Of a stretch of DNA of 64,000 nt, positions 13,001 through 28,000 are shown piece after piece. Position numbers and translations under genes: made by a program. Source of the DNA: Liolophura sinensis (taxonomy: Eukaryota > Mollusca > Polyplacophora > Chitonida > Chitonidae). How positions within the stretch are numbered: position 1 is the stretch's first letter; each line of letters opens with the position of its first letter. Under the pieces are notes generated by a model that had not been told where the DNA came from, did no database searches, and worked only from the letters and a program-made list of their open reading frames with translations. The stretch covers positions 8,387,608 to 8,451,607 of the forward strand of contig NC_088299.1 in assembly GCF_032854445.1 (NCBI RefSeq). The letters are read 5' to 3'.

Positions 13001-16000
13001 TGCCAGATTTTGTCATTATTTGCTTCTGCTTTTCAATACGATCCATTTTACAGGAACCAATTAGACTGCAGGTTGTAAATGGCATACCACAAGATCACCA
13101 CTAGCAAACTTGTAGCTGGCTTCTAGCACTCTACTACCATTCACCTGTTGTAGCTTTTATTTGATGATGGGTAAGAGATACCATTACTGCTGTGTTCAAT
13201 AGACTAATTATGAGCAAATCATTTTCCAAATATTTGACTCTTGTTCAATGCCATACTAAAAAATATGTCACTTACTGAAAAATATGTCACCATGATGGCT
13301 TAAGGTGGAGAAATCCAGCCCTGTATTAATCTTTGGCAAGCGAATGAGGTATTTTCCCACATGTGAGGTCAAGATATGCACACCATGTTGGTGGAAGACA
13401 AGTAGACTTCAGCGAATATTAGATAGCACAAATGACCAAAAGAAAATACTAAAATAAAGTATTTATCAGAGGAAAGACCATTAAACACTGTCCACGAAAA
13501 TAGTTTGATATATTTTTTGAGAATTTTTCTAACGACTAAAATGCATGTAAAACATAGGATTCTATGGTGGTCTGTTGGGACCCAGAGGGTATCAGTGATG
13601 TCACAGCAATATTTTTGGATTGAAACAGTTCGTATCAAGATCCATTTGTTGAATGCATTCATAGCTCTACATGAAGATACGCTTTGAATGATGAAATATT
13701 GCAATCTACGTGTGTCAAGTGGCAAAAACCTGAACTGGTCCCAACATGGTCAGAAAAGGCCACAACAGAATCCAAAGTTCTAAATGTATTGTACTACGTC
13801 GAAAGATATTCCAAAAAAAAAAAAAAAATTCAAACTATTTCCCAGACAATATTTAATGGTCTTTCATTTGACATGTACTTCATGCTAGTGTGCTCTTTAC
13901 CTTTAACCACTTCAGATCCACTGCCAATTTAAATGTCCAAGTATAATATTTTATCAGTTTTCCTGTGACAACCAATCTACATCAGGCTCACCTAACAGGT
14001 AAGCTGATGGTTCGGTACTGGGTGGCCTCTAACGAAACTGAAGTCTGCCTTGTAGTAGTAATTAACTAGGACAGGCTATTCTTAATCTACTATCTTTTTC
14101 TGTAGACTTTCATCACCTGTACTTGAGAAAAACAATTCTCATTTACTGAAGACAATTGAGAACTTGACAAACACATAACAAATTTAATGTACATGTAAAT
14201 CTGTCTCAAGTTATACATCTACACGTGTCATATACAGCAATGGACAACTGTACAGTGTACAGGGTTCTGCAAATTCATTTTTGTTCATTCTGCCTCAGCA
14301 GATTTGTGCCTGATGTATCATGGTCTATGAACAATTTGGTACTGAATCATTTCAGTTGTCACCTAAAATTTGTCTGGCATACCGTTGATTGCAAATTCCA
14401 GTGGTTAAATATACAGGCAAGGACAATGTGAGACACCCATTGCTTTATGTACTAGTGTTAACACGGCTGGTACAGCTGTATGACTGATCATTGTTAATTA
14501 CATCACCAACATCACATATGTCAAACACTATCTGATAACAGACAAGTTTGAGGGATACTGGAATATTACAATCATGGCCAAAAATTATCACTGAGGAATA
14601 CTGGAATATTACAATCATGGTTAATAATTATCACTGAGGGATACTGGAATATTACAAGCATGACTTGTAATTATCACTGATGGATACTGGAATCTTACAA
14701 GCATGGCTTGTAATTATCACTGAGGGATGCTGGAATATTACAATCATGACTAGTAATTATCACTAAGGAATGCTGGGATATTACAATCATGACTAGTAAT
14801 TATCACTGAGGAATACTGGTATATTCCAATCATGACTAATAATTATCCCTGAGGGATACTACACTATTACAACCATTATCACTGAGGGATGATAGACTAT
14901 TACAATTTGGACGGGTAATTATCACTGAGGGTCACTGGGATATTACAATCATGTCTTGTAATTAGCACTGAGGGATGCTAGAATATTACAATTTGGATGG
15001 GTAATTATAACTGAGGGATGTTGGACTATTACCATCATGACCAGTAATTATCATTAAGGGATACTTGTAGTTATCTCTCAGGGATGCTGGCATATTGCAA
15101 TTATGCTTGTAATTATGACTTATCCCTGAGAGATGCTGGACTATTACAATTATGGCTAGCAATATTCACTGAGGGATGTGTAATATTTTACATAAATCTG
15201 TCCACCTAAGTCACAAGTAGTGTTATTAATACATATCCTGCTGGTAGTAAGAACAGTTTAATGCCATACTGACTGGCTCTATTTCTCTATGTATAACTAC
15301 TGTGGACTCAAATGTTGCCACTTCAACATAGGATCTCCTATCTCTCATCACAGTCAATCAGCAGAGATTCTCTATGTCTTTGCTCTTTGCTAAGACATGC
15401 TATATTATTTTCAATGCTTTTATGGTCAAACTTTTAGGCAGATCAGCAATATTTTAACATGACTGGTCATATGGCTAACAGAGTACATACCCCAGTGTTG
15501 ACGGGAATTGAGGCCTTAGCACCCACATTGATGATCCTTCCGTCCTTGTGGCACACCAGATTTAAGCCTGAACGTCCTGGAGCACCCCCTGTTGGCAGAT
15601 ACAGTCAGCAAGTCCTTTAAGTCAGAAGGTTTGTCAGACACCTGTTTACTCTGGGCATTTTGGTTTAGCACTGTCCTCTATAAGTTCATCACTGCTGTTG
15701 TTTACAAGAAAAATTATTGAGCAAGGAATCAAACTAACAAATCAATCATTCCACCGTAAGGCCCACCACCTGATACTACTGAGATGGCAGCGGAAAACCT
15801 TCACTGACATGTGCTTCAAATATATGCATCTTTCAGAAAATGTAACATACCATGCATGCCATATGGCTGGAACACTCTTCTTTCTGAGAGGATAGAAAGA
15901 GTCAGTGGTTTCCGGAACAGCATCTCCCTGACAACACCATCACCTCCATGGTAACGACCTTTACCCCCTGTCCCAGGGTTCAGTTCAAAGCGTTTCAGTA

Positions 16001-19000
16001 CAACTGGGTATCTAGAAACAAGAGATTTTATGTAAATTAGTTCACTCACAGCGAACAATATTATTTTCATTCATGTTATTATAATGAGAAAAGTTTTCTC
16101 TTCATGCATCAATATGGTGAAGTTGACAGACAAAAGTCTTGAGGCAACATTTAACGGAAAATATTTTAAAAGAGTTAAATATTTTAAAAAGAGTTCTCAG
16201 TGTGCTTACTTCTGAGTTTCAGGTTTGCCAAAAGGGTAATGTATTCAGATTAAAAACCCTACCCTACCTGCACTGATCAAATTACATGTATGCATGACTT
16301 CTGACAAATCTTACTCAGGGCTAAGCATATCGAAAAGTCCTTTATTTTTATTATTCCGCTTTGTTCATCATATTTTTTTTAGATGCACAAAAAGGATATT
16401 GACACTCATCAACAATTTGCTTATGACCACTGCAAAGCACAGAATTATCACAATAAAACAAATGCACTTTTATTTCACCTTCTCTCTAGGATTTCTGGAT
16501 CAGTAATTCTTGTGTTTGTCATGTTGGTGTGAACACCACTCCGGCCGTGCCAGCTGGGACCCTAAACAACAACAACAATAAATATTTATTTATTTATTCG
16601 ATTGATCTAATGCAGTACTTAAAAATACTTTATTTAAACCACAGCAGCCAACATTATAGTGGTAGGAAACTGGGCAGAGCCCGTGGGAAACCCACTACCA
16701 CTCAAAGTTTGCTGGCAGACATTTCCACATATGACTGGAGAGCAAGCCAGCATGAGCAATGACACTGGTGAGAGGCTCCTGGGTGACTGTGCTGCACACA
16801 AAAACAATACCAACAGCGACTAAATTATTTATTTACAGTGGTGTTGTTGCCTGTTCACAGTACAACTGTCATAAAGCAAGAGCACTCAGCTTTCTGCATT
16901 ACAAAAACTTGCAGTTAAGCCACAGAAAGTGTGCGCAATACTTGGCCAATAAGTTTCATCCATATGCAATCAACACAGTTGTAATACAATGTAAGAAGCA
17001 TTTTCGATGAAATTTTCGATGAAAATACAACTCTACGTATAGACCTCACAAATCCGTCCTCACTTAGCCAGATTTTAAAAGTGCATAAATCAGCAAAGCA
17101 AGTAAAAATAAAATAATATTTCATTTTTGCCCCAATAAGCAGCTCTATAAGTCGCTCAGTCCGTTGGACAGTCAATAAGAATTTTTACCTCCTGTCTATC
17201 AACATGGGCCTTACAGTCAAATTTTTGACAACCTCCGTGTACCTGTGACTTGGGCCATTTACTTCAATGATAATGAAGAGTGAGTGAGTGCTTGGGGTTT
17301 AACATCGTACTTAACAATTTTTCAGTCATATGACGATGGAGAGCATGTAATGTGCCTCCCTGTTGCAGGACGGATTTCCCACCGCTCTTTCATTTAGTGC
17401 TGCTTCACTGAGACGCCTTACCAAAAGCAAGTAAGGCGCCCCCCCCCCCCCCCCCACCCCTTTCCGAGTTATTATACTGATACGGGTCAACCAGTCATTG
17501 CACTATCCCCTTCATGCTAAACGACAAGCGGGGAAGTTACAACTTCCTCTTAAAAGTCTTAGGTGTGACTGGATCCATTACTGAGCCTGGGTCTACTGCT
17601 CCCCGAAGAGGACGATCTACCAACTGTGCCATCAGGGCTTGTTTGATAACGCAGAGCCTGAATGCAAAAAGACTTTGACTTCTTACAAGACATCAGAGGT
17701 ATGATAAAACTGTGCTTGTTTATGTCTACACGGAATTTGTGGAGCAGCTTACCGCACCAGCTCCGCCTGCCACTGTCTCATAGTACCCTCCGTCCTCATC
17801 TCCGAAAGTTGTGTTGTTCATACAACCCTGTGACAACACAAACGCCCAAAGTAACTCCTCCATACATTCCCAGTGAGATATCTGGCAACCTTGCTTACAC
17901 AAGTAGAATTGGATGTCAGAATGCTGAACAATTTGGGTGACTGAAGTTTTGAGTTCAAACTCTTCTCTCGCTGAAGGTATAAACAGTCCTTACCTTAATC
18001 ATCATGTGTCAAAAATGTTAGGCAACCTTTGTTGACATTATTTCTACTTAGATCCTGACTCACTGTGTTTTGAAAGCAAAAATGGCGTATTTTTCCGTCA
18101 AGTTCACAAACACTCAGCACCTCAATTTTCTCAATCATTTGTCTACTCCAAATAACTTTTTATAATCTTTTTTTTTTAGACGCACATGCTATAGTTTTTA
18201 CCTTCAGCGACGAACTCCAAACTTCCCTAGAGAAATGGACTGAAATGCTTTCTACATGTACAGATTGTCACTGAGCATTACGCCCTACAAAGTAAAACCA
18301 ATTAGTTTCTTATTTTTAAAATCATAACAACATAGGGTAATGTTCGGCATGACAGTTCTTTAATAGTTAAAGGGAGACAACTTTGAAGCTTTTTACAACA
18401 CTCTTTAATAAGCCTTCTGCCACAAAATCCACAAATCATCATCAAAACTGATGAAAACCTCACAAGCAATTAATTACACAGGACCACCCTTACCTGGGAA
18501 GCAGCACAGGTAGAAAAGGCCTTAAAGATGACATCTGTTACTCGCTGTGAGGTGAGAATATTTCCTCCCACTACCGCAGCGTTCTCAGATGGATTCAAAA
18601 GAGAACCCTCTGGGATGATGACCTTCACGGGTTTGAGACAACCCTGACAAAATAACAAGAAATTCAGCATTTTCAGCATACTACCAGCATACTTTCAGGA
18701 TACTACCAGCAAGGATTTTTTTTATTATTTATATCATTAATGTTTAACTCTGCCTTCAGGAATTTTTCTCCTTCACATTTATAGGTGCTGAGCCCAGCAT
18801 AAACTGGTAGACAGCCCAGCTTCATGAATGTGTCTTTAGCCAGTAATGAAATATGTATAGCCTGACTGTTTATTGTTTATTTATTATGTCTTTATTTAAT
18901 TGACATTTAACACCAAATTCAGGAATTTTTCATTTGTATGTGTATCATAACATACCTACTGAAGTGCCTGTTGTTAACCACTACCTTCTGCTAGGCCGTT

Positions 19001-22000
19001 GTTTATTGAGTTTAATGTTTATAGACAAACCAACTGTGGAGTTATCAACATAGACAAATCTGTAATATTCATAATTAATAACAGCAGCCTGCAGATGGTC
19101 GAGGGTCTCCTAACACCATAATGCTGGCTGCCATCAAATAAGTGAAATATCTGCGAGTACGGCATAAAACCTCAATCTAGTGAATAAGTGAAATAAATAT
19201 AATTAATGTAAATAATGACAAATGGTTTGTAATAGCTACTTTTTGCAAAAGCATATAGGATAATTATGATCTGACAGTACTGAGTGGGAATCCCTTATCA
19301 CCTAAAACACAAGGAAAATTTCAACAGCATGAGTCATCGAGGCATTAGCCTATACAACCATAAATTAAATCATTTTGCAAAAAGTCTTTTTCAAAAGTAT
19401 CATCACTACAATCATTTTCTCTCTAACCTGATTCAGGGGAACGTCATGTCCCACCATGCACCTCAGGCAGTAGATCAAGGCTGACAGAGTTACTGCCCTT
19501 GGAGCATTGAGATTCCCATACACTTCATAACTTGTGCCAGTGAAATCTATCACAGCAGTTCCCTGTTGACAAAAATACACACGACAAGTTCTGTTAAGAT
19601 AAAGCAAAGCTACTGAATGTGAAAGAACATCTTAAGGTATTTAAAAAGACATTCACGAGACGTCTCTGCATCGCTTCTTCATTTCAGTCTTTCCTTGAAC
19701 ATTAAAGTTTCTGTGAAGCTAATCTTGATAAGCAGATAGTTTGTAAAGTTAGGCCATACCAATTAAAATTTTTGTTTTCACAAGCTGATCACATTTTTTT
19801 TTTATGTAGAAGGATGCTATAAAAATCGACAAGAAACAAATCACCAAATTCATGGGGAATGAGGACTCTCCCAGCAATTTTCTCTGCTTATTAATAAAGA
19901 TTAATACACTTGACCAGAGAGCCTTGAAAAATGGGAAAATCATTGTACAAAAAATCATCGGACAAAATAAAAATGAGAATTTAACATATTTTTTTTCTCA
20001 GATTTATTAATGTCAGATTACCCATAAAACACAAAATAAGATTGATCTGGCCTTATATTAAAAGCGTCTCTATTCCTCTCATTACTTTGACCAGAAAATA
20101 TACCACAAGAAATTTAGCCAGTCAGACATTTCTCTGAAGATTTGACAGCAGATTTGAGATTTTCTTACTTTGTTTTCATCGATGTCCACACGCAGTGCAA
20201 TTTTGGATCCATCATCCATAAAGTCTTCTGCGTACAGACTCGTCTCTCCAGTTCTCTCCCTTGTATTCTTCGCTATTTCTTTCAGCATTTCTCTCACAGC
20301 CACCTCAGCATTATTCTTAACATACAAAAACAAGCCTTTGTTTTTGGAGTAAGATATACAGTGATAGAGATAGTACCACAATGAATTTTGAGCCATTCAA
20401 TCGAAAGTGTATTAAACTTAGAGCCGAAAGAAACTGGCTGAAGATTTGCAATACATAAGTTTCTTACATGGACAGGGCTCAAAATTCAAAGGGTTCAAAA
20501 TTCAAAGGGCTCAAAATTTGCAGGCCAGGTGGTTTCAGCTGTCATGGTTGTGTTCCCATGGGGGATGTGAGATTTTTGTAATGGTTGCCCCTAAAACAAG
20601 TTGTCAAAACATTAATTTCACACCCTCTAGGATATATCCCTGTTAGGGAAAGAGTTACTTCTTCAGAAATTAAGATTCTTTTGATATTCTTTTCAGGTTA
20701 GTAACATGTAAGTATAAACAAATGTCACAAATACAAGGGAGATAATCACCATTTGAGATACTTTTAATTTTTTTTTTTTTTTTTTTTTTTTGATTGGTGT
20801 TTTACGCCGTACTCAAGAATATTTCACTTATACGACGGCGGCCAGCATTATGGTGGGTGGAAACCGGGCAGAGCCCGGCGGAAACCCACGACCATCCGCA
20901 GGTTGCTGACAGACCTTCCCACGTACGGCCGGAGAGGAAGCCAGCATGAGATACTTTTAATGACCTCATTATTAAAATATTCCCGGTATATTTACCTGTA
21001 TGTGGGTCATATAGGCCTGTACAACCTCTAGTCCATACTCCGCAATCAGGCCTAAGATAAGACTCACTCCCTGAAAACAGAACAATCACACCGAAATGGT
21101 CAGAGACAAGTATTAGCCTTCTGTTTCACAAAGTCCTATTGCTGCACTTCCCAACATGTTACTATAATAGAGCAGAGAGTACTCGTGGTATCACAGCTGG
21201 CTAGTAAACCTGACATAAGGTGTCGCTTACCGCTTTACTTTTATGGCACTCAGAATACATCCAGAAACCAGACTGGGCATAATGACGTCAGTATAGCAAT
21301 CATGTTTTGAATTTCTGTTGTATTTATTCTATTTATTGGTTTGGGGTTTTACATCGTACTCAAAAATATATTTCAGTTCTATAATGGCGGCTGCCCAGCA
21401 TTATGATGGGAGGAAACTCGGCAGAGCCTGACAATCTGCAAGCTGCTGTCAGATCATCCCAGCAATTCACCCAAATTTCCTACAGCTATTTTATTATTAT
21501 TTTCTTTTCATTATTTTTAATTCGTCGTCATATGATTAAAAAATTGTTAAGTATGACATTAAACCCCAAGCACTCACTCACTCATTCACTCAATAATTTT
21601 AACAATGCCGTTATGACAAATTTTAATCAATGAACACACAAAGGACACTTCAATCCCTGTTGGTTGCCATGGTAACCAAGTGACTATTAACTAGCCTACC
21701 TTCTGATTGGCTGCCACCTGTGCCCTCAGGTCACTTAGGTTATCGTGAAGGTTTCTGGTGCCACTGCTCCCGGGGTACTTGCCCGGCTCCATGAAAGCCT
21801 CAGTCACAGCTAGTTAACACATGAAGGGGATGCATGTTGCCATGGCTACACATGTAACCGTTCTTATTTATGTGTGCATGTATGACATCCAAACCTACCA
21901 GAATGATTCCTGTTTCAAAAATGTTGTCACAAAAATATGGCAGAAATAGTTTTGATGGGGCAATTAACAAAAAAATACTCATTCCCTCAATCGTTCCTTA

Positions 22001-25000
22001 TTCTAAATGTAACCGATGTCTAAATGTTTAAAAACACAAACCAATATTCTGTGGTTTCAATCAATTTCATTACAATAAAAGACATTTTATCATATTAACA
22101 TAAAAATTATGAGCAAATACATGACTTACTAACCTATCAAAGAAAAGATGATAAATTTCTGTGTCATAAACGTCTAAGAATGTTTAGCTTTCAGCTTTGA
22201 TACTTTTTAACTTCGTTGTTACAAATGTCAAGGAAGTTCTGAAAAGCTTTCATCTTAAACCACACACCTGTCTATACAATATCTTAATCTCACCTTCTTC
22301 CTGGAAAATGCCATCAATGACCAGTTTGAAGGACTTGAACACAGCTCCTTCTTCATAAATTGTTTTGGAGTGTGCAGGCATTGAGCCAGGAGTTATCCCC
22401 CCTATATCAGCATGATGCCCCCTACTGGCCACATAAAATACTGCTGAGTCACAGCTTTCATGAAAGACCTGAAGTAAAGAGAAACTACATGTGAAATCGA
22501 AACTTTTCATAGCATTTGATCACAATGAAAGATACCAGTCCATGTACAGTGACATGTAGGCAAGGCAGAATGAAAATTTTGTTCTGAAATATCAACTTCT
22601 ATCAGAAAAGTATAATTTCAGAAAAAGGGAAGTACGGATTGAACTCCTTTGAAAATATTTAATTAAAGATGGTGTCTGTCAAACTGAAAATGCGACATTG
22701 GTAAACATCAAAAAATAACAAGTAAATCCTTATTTATGACATCAGCGATATGGTGGGTACTTACTGGTGTAATGACGGTAAGGTCAGGAAGATGGCTACC
22801 CCCTGCCTGAGGGTGGTTGCTAAGAATAACTTCACGAAATGACCTCCCCAAAACCTTCATCTACACAAACAACAACAGATCAGGAGAGTATAAAACCCGG
22901 ATTAAATGAAAACTGGTAAAAAGGGTATAAATACATTAATCAAAAGGCAGCAAAATTCAGTTCTGATCTCCGCTACCTGGCAGATCAGCTAATATCAAAC
23001 ACAGCTCTGCTACACATCCATTAGTGCTCCACATGGAAACCATACAGTTTTTGTTTCAGTTTTATGTAATCCAAAGTGGCATTTAAAAAAGAATATAGTG
23101 AAGTGAAATCTGTTAAATAAAGCCATTTCAGTCAATGTTTCAGTTAATTTCAAAACTACTGAGACACAAGACTCCCTTACAAAGTCAAAATAACAGTTAC
23201 AAAAACATGCAAAAAACAAGGAATACTTTAAATGACCATAAATTTCGTTTTTGGCCAACTTGCCCATTTTTCCTGATTCCGAGAGTTCTACTGATTTTAG
23301 AAAAATGTTTTGAGGTTTGCTTGGAACATGGGATGTTGTTCTACAGGAAAGCTGGAGCATTCAGTTCAGCATCAAAAAAAAATTGTGACATTTATTTGCC
23401 CCTATAAATGCACTTTTGTCAGTGGCACAGTACCAACAAAATGAGAATACATCAACAGAAGGAGGGGCATTCACTGAAAAAAAAATTTAGCTCTTTGCTG
23501 GCACACAGTCACGAGACGACTTCAGGTTTCTTTGCACTTACTAAAATGATAGACTCTTAGTTGAGTCTTACCTACTCTCTCCAAAATAGACCACTGAATC
23601 ACTTGACCTGATGCTCAGTTGAAAAACTCCCGATACATGCGACAACTGATGTAATCTGTGTTGGCCCATGAATTCTTTGAACCAGAAAAATACCTTGGAA
23701 AACAAGTCAAAATTCTGATTGGTCCAAGTGGAGCTTTGTCTTCGTTAACATTGACAGAAGTTATACAGGTGCAGGTTGTCAACTAACAAGCCTAGTAAAA
23801 TAAAAACTACTTCATCTATACCTGGTGTCACCGATCGCCAACAAGTGGACCATGAATAGTCTTCATTGGTCACTTTGGCTTATGTTAATTAGCCATCTGT
23901 ATCAGATTTGTAAGCTCTATCAGTAAAGGTTGTAGACGGTAGACTATGGGCTTCTACATAAGCATGACAAGGAGAGCATGCCTCACCTGATACTGCACTG
24001 TTTCCTGCATGGCCCCGAGATGTACAGGAATGTGGGGAGCATTAGCAACCAGACCACCATCTGGTCCAAATACAGCACACGAAAAGTCCAGGCGCTCCTG
24101 AAAAGGAAAAAGGCCAAAGAAAAATGTTTGAATAAGAAATCATGATCATAACAAAGGAAAAGGCAAGGAAAATATTTGAAAATAAAATCATCTTTGAAAA
24201 AAAACGCAACATTTTCATTTCTTAAATATATACTATAATTCTTCAACCTTTTCGGATGTTTGCAAAGGTGCTTCTTCAAGCATATTCTGAAGGCATTATT
24301 CTGTTGGAACTATACTTTTTGTGAAGCCCTGAAACTGGCCAATCCAAACAATGTAGTTTTGTCTCCAAATTTAGAATGTGCATAAATTGCACTGAACGCT
24401 GCTCTTTCATATGAAAAAAGGTTGAGAAATTAGGGTAATGTCTAAAATATCTTTCTTCAAAGATTTTGAACAGTGTCTTTAATAACTGTAAAACCAATGT
24501 GACCAACCAAAGGGAACTAATCAAAAAAAAAAAAAACATATAACTACATTTAATACTATAAACACTTTTGGAAGTTCTCAGGACAATTTTACACGACTTT
24601 TGAACCTCAAAATCTTTGAAAAACTCAGAAACTTTCAAAATGTTGTACTTAGAGGAGGATATATAGCACTGAGAACCATAAAATGGGCAATATGTAAGTT
24701 TAATGCAGGGTATTATTCTTTAAATTATTTCCTTCTCTCACAATGCCTGTGCCTTCATATCTATTTCCAGATGATCTGTGATAAAAGACAAAATCAACCT
24801 TAGCCTGAAGACTTACGAATCTGGCCAAGGACCATTCAGATACCTACTCTATTTAGAAGGACAAAGCGGTGGTTGATTTGTTTGACTGGGATCTAATTTT
24901 GATTTCAACATGTATAACACAGGCATTTCCTGTACCAGACACCTCTCCCAGTCACGTTAATTATGACAACTATTTGGCCAACTCTTCTTATGCTGAGATC

Positions 25001-28000
25001 CTCCTGACCATGTACATGTCCCCAGGTTACCAATTTTATTAACACCTGAGTCAGGTGGTTACCTTTATATTTGTAGATATAGAGGTCCTTTGTAAAACTC
25101 TGGGAATAAAAATAACACAAATTATATATGGATATGAACACGAAAAAAAACACCTATACACTCATCTTATTGACGATATATATTAAGGTCAATTACATTC
25201 TTGTTCTTGTTTCCCGTCAGAAAATTTGGAAAATTGATACGAGCTTCGAAACAATTTTCATTTTTCAAAATCATTAATTCAGCTATCTTTCATGAGATTA
25301 TCATCTTCTGTGACAATTTCTGGTAAAAAACAAAATGATGAGTTCCTATGTCAGGGGTAAAATGGTGTGCCAGTGATGAGCGAGACCTAGTAATGAAGTG
25401 TGATTGGTTTAACACAATTGTAAATGTAACAATTCATCATGGTGCATGAGGATATGAATATTAAGAAAGGCTCACTGAATTCAAATTCAGTATGCATTTC
25501 AATTTTCTCTGTAGTCTGACAACTCTACACAAATGTATACTTAATACAGCCATAATATTCATGGTGGCGCAACTTCCTGTACTGAAGTTAAAATGAGCCC
25601 AACGAAGTAAATTTGGTCGCAATAATGGTCACAGGTGGTTCATATGGTCCTGAAATTTGAATTTTTCAACAAGGCTATCATCTTACCTTCCAAAATGCCA
25701 TCTGGAATGTGCATCTCTAAGATCAACATCAATTCCAATGATTGACAAAAAGGAGTAACTGGAAGTTTTAGATCAAACACAGTATATGCAACAGAAATGT
25801 GATCCAAAAGTCCCCAAACCGGCACGCTTGTTTTATTCTACCAAGCCTCTTTTACAGGAAACAGGAGATAGCGTCACCCCTAATGCCCCCTCCCACACAC
25901 ACCACCTCTTACCTGCCCATCTGCTCAGCAGTGCTCATAAACCTATGCGAGAAGATTGACAGCTGAATGGCATCAAGTTCTGTGCCTATAGCTTTCACTT
26001 CACAAGACTCGATCTGCAAATAAAACACAGTGACTTTGACTAATCTGTCTCAATAAACTATAAACTATTGCGGATACAATGTTTCATCCTTGGGGAAACT
26101 GTGCATTGCACTTCATGTGAGATGGCTAAAGTGTGAAACACCATTAATCCCTCTCAGTTTTTGAGGGGTGGGGGTGGGGTGGAGGTTGGGGTGGGGGTAT
26201 TAATCTGTTACAAGAAGCTTCAGAGACGAAAAGGTTGGGTTTCTCCATTTGTATTTTTATCCCATAAATATAAATGTTGTCATCTCCATGATATTCATGC
26301 CTTACACTGAACGAATAAAACTATCTCATTTTCTCTCACTCACATTTATAGGGGTGTTAACAGATTTCACTTTTCAACAAAAAATAACTCCAATAAAAGA
26401 AAGTACATCCTATCATCAAAACAGTTCCACACACTACATGAAATAGCTAGGATGAATGTAATGACTTACATTTATGAGGATGTCCTTCTGCCTTGTTACA
26501 GTTGCCACACAATCTGGCTCCACTAATATTGTGCTACAAAAAACACAATGTGATACAATTTGAAGGTGTAAAGCAACAGGCAAGTCCTGTTTTTGAAACA
26601 AACTCTGTTCAAAAAATGATATAGTAACCTGCAAGGAGTACACATTAACCATCTACAGCGTTACTGAATTCCATAATTATGAAAAACGTGTACATTTTCA
26701 GGATTTGATTTGATACAGAACAAGCTCCAGCAATATCCGGTTACACAACAAACACCAAGACAAAGGTGTTGAATGATTTTCTCTCATCTTAATGTTTTAT
26801 GACTTTCTTGTTTATCAAGGCATTCCGATAATGTAAATGTTGTCAGCAAGAAAAAGTGACGAGACAGTCTCTATTTCCCACAAATTAGTTTTATTTTTTG
26901 TATCCTCCTCCAACAATGAAAAAAGATTAAACCAACAATTTAAATTGATTTATTTATTCAATTATTTATTTGATTGGTGTTTTACGCCGTACTCAAGAAT
27001 ATTTCACTTATACGACGGCAGCCAGCATTATGGTGGGTGGAAACCAGGCAGAGCTCGGTGGAAACCCACGACCATCCGCAGGTGGCTGCCAGACCTTCCC
27101 ACAAAAGGACGGAGACGACTTGAACTCACAGCAGCCGCATTGGTGAGAGACTCCTGGATCATTGCGCTGCACTAGCGCGCTAACCAACTGAGCCACTGAC
27201 GCCCCCCCAATTTAAATTGAATTGGCCATGGGAGCATCTCACAGTGAAATCATCTCCTTTTTAATTTTACTTCCAATTGGTGTGGCCATGGGACCATCAT
27301 ACAGTGAAATCATCTCCTTTGTCATTTTACTTCCAATTGGTGTGGCCATGGAAGCATCATACAGTGAAATCATCTCTGTCATTTTACTTCCAATTGGTGT
27401 TCCCGTGGGAGCATCATACAGTGAAATCATCTCTTTTGTAATTTTACTTCCAATTGGTGTGGCCGTGGGACCATCATACAGTGAAAACATCTCCTTTGTC
27501 ATTTTACTTCCAATTGGTGTGGCCGTGGGACCATCATACAGTGAAATCATCTCCTTTGTCATTTTACTTCCAATTGGTGTGGCTGTGGGACCATCATACA
27601 GTGAAATCATCTCCTTTGTCATTTTACTTCCAATTGGTGTGCCCGTGGGAGCATCATACAGTGAAATCATCTCCTTTGTCATTTTACTTCCAATTGGTGT
27701 GGCCATGGGAGCATCATACAGTGAAATCATCTCCTTTGTCATTTTACTTCCAATTGGTGTGGCCGTGGGAGCATCATACAGTGAAATCATCTCCTTTGTC
27801 ATTTTACTTCCAATTGGTGTGCCCGTGGGAACATCATACAGTGAAATCATCTCCTTTGTCATTTTACTTCCAATTGGTGTGGCTGTGGGACCATCATACA
27901 GTGAAATCATCTCCTTTGTCATTTTACTTCCAATAAGTGTGGCCGTGGGAGCATCATACAGTGAAATCATCTCTTTTGTCATTTTACTTCCAATTGGTGT

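Larger units (their letters stand above)
10044..15490 (-). other. OPLAH intron 33 (5.4 kb)
   Basis: The largest OPLAH intron. It holds a SINE fragment (10817-10905), a member of the unclassified dispersed family (10925-11066), a 19-bp repeat (11339-11430), a second-family SINE (12370-12723), a 26-bp repeat (12749-12870), an inverted-repeat element (13365-13935) and a 43-bp minisatellite (14551-15180). Confidence 0.8.

Noticed and set aside
25640-25825. Possible extra OPLAH exon ending at a GTAAGA donor near 25684
   Set aside because: The translation (DGILEGK) does not match the enzyme. The gap is filled exactly by the 37-nt exon at 25063-25099.
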